Shown here in pieces: positions 61,001-64,000 of a DNA stretch of 64,000 nucleotides. Within the stretch, counting starts at the first letter, position 1, and every line of letters begins with the position of its first letter. The position numbers and the translations under genes are program-made. The DNA is taken from contig JAZAYU010000004.1 of the NCBI GenBank assembly GCA_038501625.1, positions 16,510,957-16,574,956 on the forward strand. The letters are read 5' to 3'. The notes below the pieces were generated by a model that was not told where the DNA came from, made no database searches, and worked only from the letters and a program-made list of their open reading frames with translations. The DNA is from Corbicula japonica. Its lineage: Eukaryota; Mollusca; Bivalvia; Venerida; Cyrenidae.

Positions 61001-63893
61001 CGATATAGTTGAAAATGAAACTTTTTTTAAAAAAGTCACTTTACATGATAAAATTTAATAGGAAAAATTTTTAATGTTATTACGGTATCATTTCGCCTGT
61101 AAATTTAAACACTTCTCAACACAAAACACTCATTTGCTGTCTGCTGTTGTAGCAATTTATGGGTTTTTTTATTGTGTGTAGTCATTGTTAGCCTCTTATA
61201 TAGGCAACAGGCGTGTCAACGTTTAAAGAAATAATCGAACTTGTTTTTCTGCTGAATTTGTTTTTGTTTTGATGAAAGTATGCATTTGACAGTTTTAAGA
61301 TAAAAATCAAGTACGTTGAACCTTTCAAATTTCTCGAAAATCACGTTCTTGGCTTTTATTTTTGCTGGAAGATGATGATATTGCATGCATATAAAAATCC
61401 ATACAGACATTCTTGTGGAGAAATTTCTAGTGCCAAAAGAAACCAACAAATGTCAGAAGTTTATTTCCCTCCTATTAATTAACTTAACTTGGCTTCGACC
61501 TTTCTGCAGCTGGGATTCCATTAGCAATTCTGTGATAAGTGAATACTAAATTGATGTTATTTGTCACTTCTAATTCTGAATAATTATTTGATTATTTTTC
61601 CAGAAAAAATGCTTGGACTGAACAACGTTTTAAAGGAAGAAAATAAAGTATTCACATTGCCCCCTCCCATTATAACACACACGGAAGCCACGCCGATGGC
61701 AACTCCGCAGGGGTCTCCAAATGAGCATAGTGAGCGAGACATCAAGATACGTAAGCAATCAGACAACAACTCGCTGAATGTGGAGCTATCAACGGTTAGT
61801 TCAACCTACGGTTTCTGTTTAAACAAAAAATGGACCTTCTCAACTTTAATTAACCACTCTCCATTTAACGCAAATGAGATATCTGTCGTCCCTCTCTCGA
61901 TTTGGTTTTGCAAATTAATTGACGGCAATTCAATCAATTTAATGAAACTCTGATGACTCTTTGTGTTTTTGTTCTTACCAGCTTGGATTAGATGAATTGT
62001 ACCAAAAAGACAAGAAAGACAATAAAACTAACGACGTACTAAAACCAAGGCTCGTTGTTAAAATAGAAGTTTTATCTCATTTGCTGCATAATAATGTAGA
62101 TGAAATACGGAGCCATAATCAATATACCTTCTTTTTCTACATTAATTAAAAAGACTTGTTAGGAGTCAATAAGATTTCAGCTTCCGATCATATTAAAAAA
62201 TAAACTATAAGAAGACATACTCATTTCAGCTCAACAATGGTACCCATAGACTCTCTGTGAATTCCTCACTGTCACTGTCGTCAAACCGTTTGAATTCCAA
62301 TTTGTTTCGCACGTCAAGTTGTCGCACCCCCACAGTGAGTTTTCGAACATCATCAAGATTGTCTGCACGTGTATCTCCACGACCGTCTCCTCGACCTTCA
62401 CCGCGACCTTCACCCAGGCTTTGGAGATCACTGAGTTATGGAAGTAGAAGAAACAGCTGGCGTTCAAAGGTATCTTCCAGGCTAAAGTCATAGTTGGCAA
62501 CAATGTTATTTTGCACAAATGTCTCATTAAACTTTAGTTTTCTATTGATAACTAACAATATACTAATTAACCAAATCTGATAGCCGAATTATTATTTTTA
62601 GAATGGTTACCTATCTCAAATGGTTGATTGGTTGACATTGCTAAAATTCTTTAAACTGATAGGACGGATCGCAAGCTAGTACTTCGAGGGTGTTCTCGGA
62701 TCTCACTATTATTTTCGTGGAGTCTAGTCTGATAGTTAAAAAACTAAATGTCCAATTTATATCATCTAATACAGTTTATGTTGCAGAGAGAAAAGGAAGG
62801 TGATAAAGCAAAATTAATGAAGACGGGCTTTGAGACTGAAAATTGCGAAGATGACGTTGATTTCTGTGGAGATTATGATGAAGATGAAGATGACGAGGTT
62901 TTCAAACCAGTATCACATTCTATATTGAAACCTTCTGGAAGTGTTGTTAAAAGGTAAAGCAGTACAAATTTATTAATAATGATTACATAACACATATGAT
63001 TTTCATCAGAGACGCGTGCAGTGGCAAGAAATACACAAAAGCATTACCAACATGTTCAACTGAAAAATCAAGGCTGAACGTTTTAAAGCTGAGATTGGAA
63101 ACCAGTCACCATTGTCGCCACTTTAGTCAATCAGATGCTTGAGATTTGAGACTGGTTTCCATGCTCAGTTTTTTAACCTTGGGCACAAGTCATTACGAAT
63201 ACAAGCGCTGATAAAAGACTAAATGAGGTAAACTATCTTAGTACATGTTTGATTAAATAATACAAGTATCATATAAACAAAACAACTATAGTTTGCTCAG
63301 TACAAACGAACAGTTAATACAGCTCTCATTCTGAACCCACAGATTTGTTAAAGATCACATTGTTAAGAATTTGACACGATTCAGCCCTGAAAAAGAAACT
63401 TTACTCCATACATAGTTTATTTTCTTTGACAACACAACACTATTATTCAACCATTTCTCAAATTTCTCAATGTAGAAGATTGTTATAAAGGGGACTTTCA
63501 TAAAACATTCTTTTCGATTTGATTTTAAATAGCTTATTTTGTTCTCATTTTTATTTTAGCAGTGCATGTAATGGCAGTATACCTCTTAACAATCGCCGTG
63601 TGTTCAGCTCTCATCAAAATCTCAATTTCCATCGTCGCATGTCGTCGCCAAAGAATTCCACAAGAAGTAGGAACAACTCCTCTGGAAGTACGAGGAGTAT
63701 TTGTAACTCTATCCACCTGAGCCGTCAGAATACATTCCCAACCCGCCGGAAGATAAACTCGTTGTCTTCAACCTGCAGTGGATTTGATAAAGACGATTAT
63801 AGACCTAACGATCTATCTGATAACGGTAATGCAAAAGAAGAGGAGAGTGTATCCACTTTGGACGAGGAAGATCCTGATGCTATGGATGAAACG
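27764..63893 (+). CDS. Cav3: Cav3 T-type calcium channel alpha-1 subunit, partial gene (span of 18 exons)
   Basis: This is the span of one spliced gene; the exons are listed separately. It encodes a low-voltage-activated calcium channel pore subunit in the plasma membrane. The visible part runs from the start of IS1 to the II-III linker. T-type identity rests on NCVTLGM in IS1, the IS4 arginine ladder, NQYY and NPF in the first turret, [16 protein letters not shown] in IS6, SMGIEYH in IIS1, TQEDW in the domain II pore, and PPIITH plus ATPM in the II-III linker. Phases match across every junction. The N-terminus and domains III-IV are outside the window. Vertebrates have three paralogues (CACNA1G, H, I) while most invertebrates have one Cav3, so I do not choose among G, H and I. 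Confidence 0.96.
28033..28171. mobile_element. Foldback MITE family A next to an exon donor
   Basis: Complete hairpin about 23 nt after the exon ending at 28009. TAACCGGGTATCAG occurs on both sides (28019-28032 and 28167-28180), which may include a 9-bp target duplication GGGTATCAG. Confidence 0.9.
32690..32765 (+). repeat. Dispersed repeat family D, fragment
   Basis: Short match: AATATTGCAGGCTCGG, TTGAAACTATTCATGG, GACAGTAAAG, similar to the 50.4-kb copy. Confidence 0.5.
36429..36526 (+). CDS. Cav3: Cav3 exon: domain I S3-S4 loop and S4
   Basis: This 98-nt exon encodes the end of IS3, the IS3-S4 loop and the IS4 voltage sensor. It reads [17 protein letters not shown], then [16 protein letters not shown], with arginines at every third position as in other Cav3 IS4 segments. 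The acceptor is TTCTTCAG and the donor is CCTA|GTAAGTAT. It enters in phase 2 and leaves in phase 1. Where vertebrate Cav3.2 has Asp-Gly-His in the S3-S4 loop, a known nickel and zinc site, this protein has Asp-Ser-Glu. The donor and its flanks are copied many times in the minisatellite directly downstream. Confidence 0.95.
36559..37411. repeat. Minisatellite of donor-like units after the IS4 exon
   Basis: Units of roughly 37-40 bp with core TATCCTAGTAAGTATAACAA then CAAGTCAGATACATTG. About 15 units keep CCTAGTAAG and a few more degenerate ones keep GTAAGTAT. The true exon end reads TTCCTA|GTAAGTATAAAACA followed by CATCAGATACAT, so the unit looks derived from the exon-intron boundary. The 3' part of the array uses a variant (AACACGTCAAATAT). 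Confidence 0.95.
37550..37652. mobile_element. Foldback MITE family A, internally deleted copy
   Basis: Left half ATCAAATCTTACGCATCTGA, GGCGACCAG, then directly ACGCTTGAGATTTGGGACTG and AGTTTTATGAT. The centre and part of the right arm are missing. Confidence 0.8.
38844..39015 (+). CDS. Cav3: Cav3 exon: domain I S4-S5 linker, S5 and start of turret
   Basis: Encodes (S)[18 protein letters not shown], then the IS5 helix ([20 protein letters not shown]), then [10 protein letters not shown] and the beginning of the extracellular turret. This segment is nearly invariant in Cav3 channels. Two Asn-Ile-Ser sequons in the turret start could be N-glycosylated. The acceptor is a pyrimidine-rich TATTTTCAG and the donor is CACA|GTAAGT. 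The exon enters in phase 1 and leaves in phase 2. A foldback element starts about 10 nt inside the next intron, unusually close to the donor. Confidence 0.95.
39026..39166. mobile_element. Foldback MITE family A next to an exon donor
   Basis: CTTGATCATGAAATTTAGAT at left, AGTTTGATACTCTTAGACAC at right, palindrome centre CGACCAGTCGCC. It starts about 10 nt after the exon that ends at 39015. Confidence 0.88.
39914..40146. mobile_element. Foldback transposon family B with TTAA duplication
   Basis: Ends CCCTTTCCACCATATATACG and GGTGTATCTATGGAGGAAACGG are inverted repeats. TTAA flanks both sides (39910-39913, 40147-40150). Internal arms carry GATCAGACGG and CGGATGTGCCGGCTGATC. No coding capacity. 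Confidence 0.85.
40270..40421. mobile_element. Foldback MITE family A, near-complete copy
   Basis: TTGGCTGAAGGTTAAAAAGC at left, CTCAGTTTTATAACCTTTGG then GCAC at right, centre GGCGACCAGTCGCC. Confidence 0.9.
41188..41473 (+). CDS. Cav3: Cav3 exon: domain I turret and first pore helix
   Basis: This 286-nt exon encodes the large extracellular loop between IS5 and the pore. It starts [19 protein letters not shown], continues through a Cys-containing loop, then [12 protein letters not shown], then [18 protein letters not shown] and VAIFQ, which is the descending pore helix. NWNQYY and NPF-GAI-FDNIG are diagnostic of T-type channels. Cys residues (ICS, QCE, KCN, SCV, VCE) match disulfide positions typical of Cav turrets. 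Sequons include NGT, NNT and NSS. The exon ends in phase 0 at CAG|GTAAAG. Confidence 0.95.
41474..43320 (+). other. Intron, 1.8 kb, ending with the acceptor-like minisatellite
   Basis: AT-rich sequence with no recognisable element until the array at 42957-43320. Confidence 0.9.
42957..43320. repeat. Minisatellite of acceptor-like units before the domain I pore exon
   Basis: About ten units of roughly 30 bp with core AATTCTATTTTTGGCTCAGT then ATATTTCACT. The last unit runs into the true acceptor (ATATTCTTTTTGTGTTACAG). Many units end in a pyrimidine-rich stretch plus CAG, so each resembles a 3' splice site. Confidence 0.93.
43321..43413 (+). CDS. Cav3: Cav3 exon: domain I selectivity filter and S6 start
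   Basis: This 31-codon exon in phase 0-0 encodes the domain I selectivity filter and the start of IS6: [18 protein letters not shown], then [13 protein letters not shown]. The selectivity-filter Glu is present. The following residue, Gly in the usual T-type motif (LEGWVD), is Ser here, and the later Asp is Asn. Both substitutions are read directly from unambiguous codons (gag agc tgg gtt aat). The acceptor TGTGTTACAG abuts a minisatellite whose units resemble it, and the donor is GTAAGT. Confidence 0.95.
43414..44452 (+). other. Intron, 1.0 kb
   Basis: GTAAGT to TTCTCTTTCAG. No recognisable element and no alternative pore exon seen. Confidence 0.9.
44453..45251 (+). CDS. Cav3: Cav3 exon: IS6 end, gating brake and His-rich I-II linker
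   Basis: This is the largest exon seen (799 nt, phase 0 to phase 1). It starts [20 protein letters not shown], the conserved end of IS6, followed by basic and helical gating-brake sequence ([34 protein letters not shown]). After a Lys/Arg-rich stretch come a His-rich segment (residues HHHHCNHA and HAHYHY), [10 protein letters not shown] and Ser/Pro-rich linker. Poly-His and RASPE also occur at the same place in vertebrate Cav3 linkers. The family's I-II linker controls low-voltage gating and surface expression. An internal GGTATAT donor after 44738 is in the same phase as the terminal donor, so a short form of this exon is possible. Confidence 0.95.
44739..44744 (+). promoter_or_regulatory. 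Candidate internal 5' splice site within the I-II linker exon
   Basis: AAAAAAG|GTATAT lies inside the 799-nt exon. Cutting here leaves 286 nt ending in phase 1, the same phase as the normal end at 45251. Both downstream exons (47234 and 48922) accept phase 1. Vertebrate Cav3.1 has an optional segment (exon 8b) in the I-II linker made by a comparable choice. Confidence 0.45.
46366..46516. mobile_element. Foldback MITE family A, near-complete copy
   Basis: GTGCCCAAGGTGATAAAGCT at left, AGCTTTATAACCTTCAGACC at right, centre GGCGACTGGTCGCC. Confidence 0.92.
46771..46932 (+). repeat. Dispersed repeat family E
   Basis: GTGAAATATGCATATCAGGA, AACACAGCCTCCCACGCAGC, AAGAAGAGAGAAAAAGAG, ATGAGAACCATTGGGGTTAC, CGCCTTG. 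Lies in the intron before 47234. Confidence 0.7.
47234..47446 (+). CDS. Cav3: Cav3 exon: Cys-rich part of I-II linker
   Basis: This 213-nt exon has phase 1 at both ends. It encodes [19 protein letters not shown], then a Cys/His/acidic segment with motifs [26 protein letters not shown] and EHCGCRKEN. Vertebrate Cav3 linkers carry a less elaborate Cys and acidic patch at the corresponding place, so the position is plausible although similarity is low. The acceptor GTTGTAG is modest and the donor is GTAG|GTGAGA. Because it is phase-symmetric it could be skipped without changing the frame. The cysteine spacing suggests possible metal binding, but this is only an inference. Confidence 0.85.
   Translation, partial: VCQTRIFRRLFQTSSILVYIVPYPVSQANQEGHTFVLSVTAQNTTMNLKWNINMTWNTVVVGKKTTQRKA
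47855..48781. mobile_element. 927-bp non-autonomous DNA transposon, perfect 47-bp TIRs, 8-bp TSD
   Basis: Left end ACGGAATTCCATATACGACA and right end TGTCGTATATGGAATTCCGT are exact inverted repeats that continue for 47 bp. ATTTAACT flanks both sides (47847-47854 and 48782-48789), an 8-bp target duplication. Inside, two direct copies (about 47880-48040 and 48557-48720) are built of 7-mer variants such as GCTTACT and GCTTACC. No ORF encodes a transposase. Perfect ends suggest recent insertion into this Cav3 intron. An 8-bp TSD fits hAT or related superfamilies, but the ends are not a standard match. Confidence 0.88.
48830..48906. mobile_element. Foldback MITE family A, right half only, next to an exon acceptor
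   Basis: Only the right arm survives: CCAGTCGCCATTTCAGCC to CTCAGTTTTTTAACCTTGG. It ends about 15 nt before the exon at 48922. Confidence 0.85.
48922..49046 (+). CDS. Cav3: Cav3 exon: end of I-II linker and domain II S1
   Basis: Encodes [20 protein letters not shown], then [20 protein letters not shown] and NQ. This is the pre-IIS1 helix and IIS1; SMGIEYH is the Cav3 signature and aligns with vertebrate SMGIEYHEQ. The exon enters in phase 1 and leaves in phase 0 at CAG|GTAAGA. Its acceptor (TATATTTAG) lies only about 15 nt downstream of a half-copy of the foldback element, so the polypyrimidine tract is short. Confidence 0.94.
49047..50168 (+). other. Intron, 1.1 kb
   Basis: A family D repeat occupies about 49.1-49.56 kb; the rest is unremarkable. 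Confidence 0.9.
49110..49562 (+). repeat. Dispersed repeat family D, partial copy
   Basis: Shares GAAAGCCACCGAACACGACA, then GATCTGAGAATATAAATCCT, GATTGAACAATTTCC and the following stretch with the copy at 50.7-51.0 kb. It fills most of the intron between 49047 and 50168. Confidence 0.65.
50169..50320 (+). CDS. Cav3: Cav3 exon: domain II S2-S3
   Basis: Encodes [31 protein letters not shown] (IIS2), [18 protein letters not shown] and L (IIS3). It aligns closely with vertebrate Cav3 sequence from LTNALEISN to FDGVIVV. Acceptor ACTTGCAG, donor TTAG|GTATGA. It enters in phase 0 and leaves in phase 2. Confidence 0.95.
50321..51715 (+). other. Intron, 1.4 kb
   Basis: The longest family D copy, followed by a fragment resembling the minus strand of family E near 51270-51313. 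Confidence 0.9.
50415..51015 (+). repeat. Dispersed repeat family D, longest copy
   Basis: Runs from GATAGCCAACGAACAAGAC through AATATTGCAGGCTCGATTTG, CCCACGCCGCCTAGCCCC, and GATCTGTGAATATAAATCCT to about 51.0 kb. The 5' half matches the copies at 2.3, 24.8 and 58.6 kb, the 3' half the copy at 49.3 kb. No long ORF. Confidence 0.65.
51716..51904 (+). CDS. Cav3: Cav3 exon: domain II S4, S4-S5 linker and S5
   Basis: Encodes (S)[16 protein letters not shown], then IIS4 [20 protein letters not shown], then [20 protein letters not shown] and LFMFIF (IIS5). The R/K spacing is the voltage-sensor ladder, and MDNVATF is the Cav3 S4-S5 signature. Acceptor TTTTTCAG, donor TTTAG|GTAAGT. It ends in phase 2, one base short of a codon that both downstream alternative exons complete as Ser. 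Confidence 0.96.
   Translation, partial: LSGITEPGRWKWTVGVANLQVIADLKAGSLHASASETAYCDVENYGQCSHFLCLIVTFHVYI
51905..54249 (+). other. Intron, 2.3 kb, before turret exon A
   Basis: AT-rich; no repeat family member or third turret exon recognised. Confidence 0.88.
54250..54367 (+). CDS. Cav3: Cav3 mutually exclusive exon A: short domain II turret
   Basis: This 118-nt exon (phase 2 to 0) encodes [27 protein letters not shown] and [13 protein letters not shown]: the end of IIS5, a short turret with three Cys, and the descending pore helix. It resembles the vertebrate turret, which has GCKF and [12 protein letters not shown]. It is one of two exons filling the same slot. Joining both exons, or neither, breaks the frame. 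Acceptor GTTTAG, donor CCAG|GTATGG. Snail Cav3 uses such alternative domain II turrets to alter sodium permeability; I cannot say which snail isoform this one corresponds to without an alignment. Confidence 0.93.
54368..55772 (+). other. Intron, 1.4 kb, between the alternative turret exons
   Basis: Contains a family C element at 55.0-55.2 kb. No obvious long complementary docking sequences were seen by eye. Confidence 0.88.
54995..55192. mobile_element. CAGGG-type element, family C, diverged copy
   Basis: TTCCAGATAGGGGTTCCTTT, AGTCACGTGATAATTCCCAG, CCCCAACTGAACCCCTCTGG. It lies in the intron between the two alternative turret exons. Confidence 0.6.
55773..55923 (+). CDS. Cav3: Cav3 mutually exclusive exon B: long Cys-rich domain II turret
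   Basis: This 151-nt exon (phase 2 to 0) encodes [37 protein letters not shown] and [14 protein letters not shown]. It begins and ends like exon A, but the turret is 11 residues longer and has five Cys (FCW, VCTC, LCDC). Acceptor CCTCTAG, donor TTTCAG|GTACTA. If it followed exon A directly it would be read out of frame and reach a stop within ten codons, which enforces mutual exclusion. The longer Cys-rich loop should change the extracellular vestibule above the filter. Confidence 0.93.
56490..56722. mobile_element. Foldback transposon family B with ATAG duplication
   Basis: Ends CCCTTTCCTCCATA and TATGGAGGAAAGGG are exact inverted repeats. ATAG flanks both sides (56486-56489, 56723-56726). 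Same length (233 bp) as the copy at 39.9 kb. Confidence 0.87.
57463..57619. mobile_element. CAGGG-type element, family C
   Basis: Right end ACCCCTCTGGATCCGGCCCT then G. Inside are TTCCAGAAAGGGGTTTTTAG and AGTTACATGATTATTCCC. The left end is less clear. Confidence 0.65.
58205..58360 (+). CDS. Cav3: Cav3 exon: domain II selectivity filter and S6
   Basis: A 52-codon exon in phase 0-0. It encodes [38 protein letters not shown], and [14 protein letters not shown]. The selectivity-filter Glu in TQEDW is intact and IIS6 is nearly identical to vertebrate Cav3 ([20 protein letters not shown]). Acceptor ATTGTAG, donor GAG|GTATCT. Both turret exons end in phase 0 and join to this exon. Confidence 0.96.
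58480..58705 (+). repeat. Dispersed repeat family D, partial copy
   Basis: Shares GAAAGCCATCGAACACGGCA, GGTTTGATCGAGCTGTTCA, TGCCTAGCCTCGGGTTGAGC and GATTGAATGTACGGG with other copies. Confidence 0.65.
60235..60370 (-). repeat. Dispersed repeat family E, diverged inverted copy
   Basis: The minus strand carries GTATGCATACTAAGAATTGT, CATAGCCTCGCCACAC and AACAGAGAGTAAACG. More diverged than the others. Confidence 0.45.
60654..60798 (+). CDS. Cav3: Cav3 exon: proximal II-III linker, charged helix
   Basis: Encodes [33 protein letters not shown] and [15 protein letters not shown], a highly charged stretch following IIS6, probably helical. Vertebrate linkers are acidic here with little sequence identity. 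Assignment rests on the open frame, acceptor GTGTAG|GAGGAAG, donor AAAAAG|GTGACT, phase 0 entry and phase 1 exit matching its neighbours. Cytoplasmic. Confidence 0.85.
60799..61603 (+). other. Intron, 0.8 kb
   Basis: GTGACT to TTTTTCCAG; nothing recognised inside. Confidence 0.88.
61604..61794 (+). CDS. Cav3: Cav3 exon: II-III linker with PPIITH motif
   Basis: Encodes [55 protein letters not shown] and [23 protein letters not shown] matches the conserved vertebrate Cav3 linker motif LLPPLIIHTAATPM, so this exon anchors the II-III linker assignment. Acceptor TTTTTCCAG, donor ACG|GTTAGT. It enters in phase 1 and leaves in phase 0. Confidence 0.92.
61795..62229 (+). other. Intron, 0.4 kb, with possible microexon
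   Basis: GTTAGT to TCATTTCAG; contains the candidate 54-nt exon at 61982. Confidence 0.8.
61982..62035 (+). CDS. Possible Cav3 cassette microexon in the II-III linker
   Basis: A strong acceptor (GTTTTTGTTCTTACCAG) opens a phase-0 frame coding [18 protein letters not shown], ending at a candidate donor GAC|GTACTA. The 54-nt length is in phase with both flanking exons (phase 0 on each side), so it could be inserted or skipped. The charged, Asn/Lys-rich composition resembles the surrounding linker. The donor is weak, and the frame stays open about 110 nt beyond it, so the true end could differ or the exon may not exist. No homology supports it. Confidence 0.3.
62230..62469 (+). CDS. Cav3: Cav3 exon: Ser/Arg/Pro-rich II-III linker
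   Basis: An 80-codon exon in phase 0-0. Starts [20 protein letters not shown] and contains an RPSP repeat ([16 protein letters not shown]) near residues 47-62, then [16 protein letters not shown]. Vertebrate Cav3 linkers have a comparable Ser/Arg region (RRSSRNS). Cytoplasmic and probably disordered, with many potential phosphosites. Acceptor TCATTTCAG, donor AAAG|GTATCT. Confidence 0.87.
62470..62786 (+). other. Intron, 0.3 kb
   Basis: GTATCT to TTGCAG; nothing recognised. Confidence 0.88.
62787..62953 (+). CDS. Cav3: Cav3 exon: acidic II-III linker
   Basis: Encodes [39 protein letters not shown] and [17 protein letters not shown]. The acidic cluster resembles the Glu-rich block (DEEESSEEE) in the vertebrate II-III linker. 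Acceptor TGTTGCAG, donor AAAG|GTAAAG. It enters in phase 0 and leaves in phase 2. Confidence 0.87.
62954..63559 (+). other. Intron, 0.6 kb
   Basis: Contains a deleted MITE family A copy at 63.07-63.19 kb. Confidence 0.88.
63070..63186. mobile_element. Foldback MITE family A, internally deleted copy
   Basis: AAGGCTGAACGTTTTAAAGC and AGATTGGAAACCAGTCACC at left; CAATCAGATGCTTGAG and GTTTTTTAACCTTGGGCAC at right; left arm shortened. Confidence 0.85.
63560..63893 (+). CDS. Cav3: Cav3 exon: distal II-III linker
   Basis: Encodes [20 protein letters not shown], a Ser/Arg-rich segment, [17 protein letters not shown], and an acidic end ([20 protein letters not shown]). It enters in phase 2 and leaves in phase 0 at ACG|GTAAGA. 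The acceptor is a tandem TAGCAG, so use of the second AG would delete one Ser. The acidic tail before domain III corresponds loosely to vertebrate sequence near DGDDADDEGNLSKGE. Domain III begins beyond the window. Confidence 0.87.
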
Positions 63894-64000
63894 GTAAGAA
63901 AATTCCCATTACTTCACTACAGTGTAATCAGTTTCAATTAACTCCCCTTGATGCTAATACGCCAATTTCAAACCATGCAGAATGTCAATTATTGTGGGTG

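Overview
The window is eukaryotic, AT-rich and intron-rich. It carries the 5'-middle part of one recognisable gene on the + strand: a T-type (Cav3) voltage-gated calcium channel alpha-1 subunit. Several things point to an invertebrate, most likely a mollusc and possibly a bivalve: kilobase introns with weakly conserved sequence, many short foldback transposons, and above all two alternative domain II turret exons of the kind described for the snail Cav3 channel. The species cannot be fixed from sequence alone.

Layout. Positions 1-27763 hold no exon I can support. The region is intron and/or upstream DNA with dispersed repeats, a tRNA-like relic near 1.55 kb, palindromic elements near 10.9, 11.3 and 16.1 kb, and a (CT)n tract at 26.1 kb. 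From 27764 to 63893 I read 18 coding exons, two of them mutually exclusive, plus one doubtful microexon. In order they encode domain I S1-S6, the long His-rich I-II linker, domain II S1-S6, and most of the II-III linker. Phases agree at every junction. The N-terminus before S1 and everything from domain III onward lie outside the window. The exons joined with the short turret give 3724 nt (about 1241 residues), and with the long turret 3757 nt.

The intron before the first visible exon appears to be a minor (U12, AT-AC) intron: there is a textbook branch site and an AC end, and no usable AG. Two introns hold minisatellites whose units copy the neighbouring splice signal: donors after the IS3-S4 exon and acceptors before the domain I pore exon. 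Interspersed repeats are dense. A roughly 140-bp foldback element has at least 13 copies, three of them within about 25 nt of an exon. There are also a 233-bp foldback family with 4-bp target duplications, a family with CAGGG ends, two dispersed families of unknown class, and a fresh-looking 927-bp transposon with 47-bp perfect terminal inverted repeats and an 8-bp target duplication.

How it works together. All the coding exons build one plasma-membrane channel protein. The most informative biology is in the splice architecture: mutually exclusive turret exons, an in-frame internal donor in the I-II linker exon, and phase-symmetric linker exons. There is also a pore-loop variant, Glu-Ser-Trp in place of the usual Glu-Gly-Trp in domain I.
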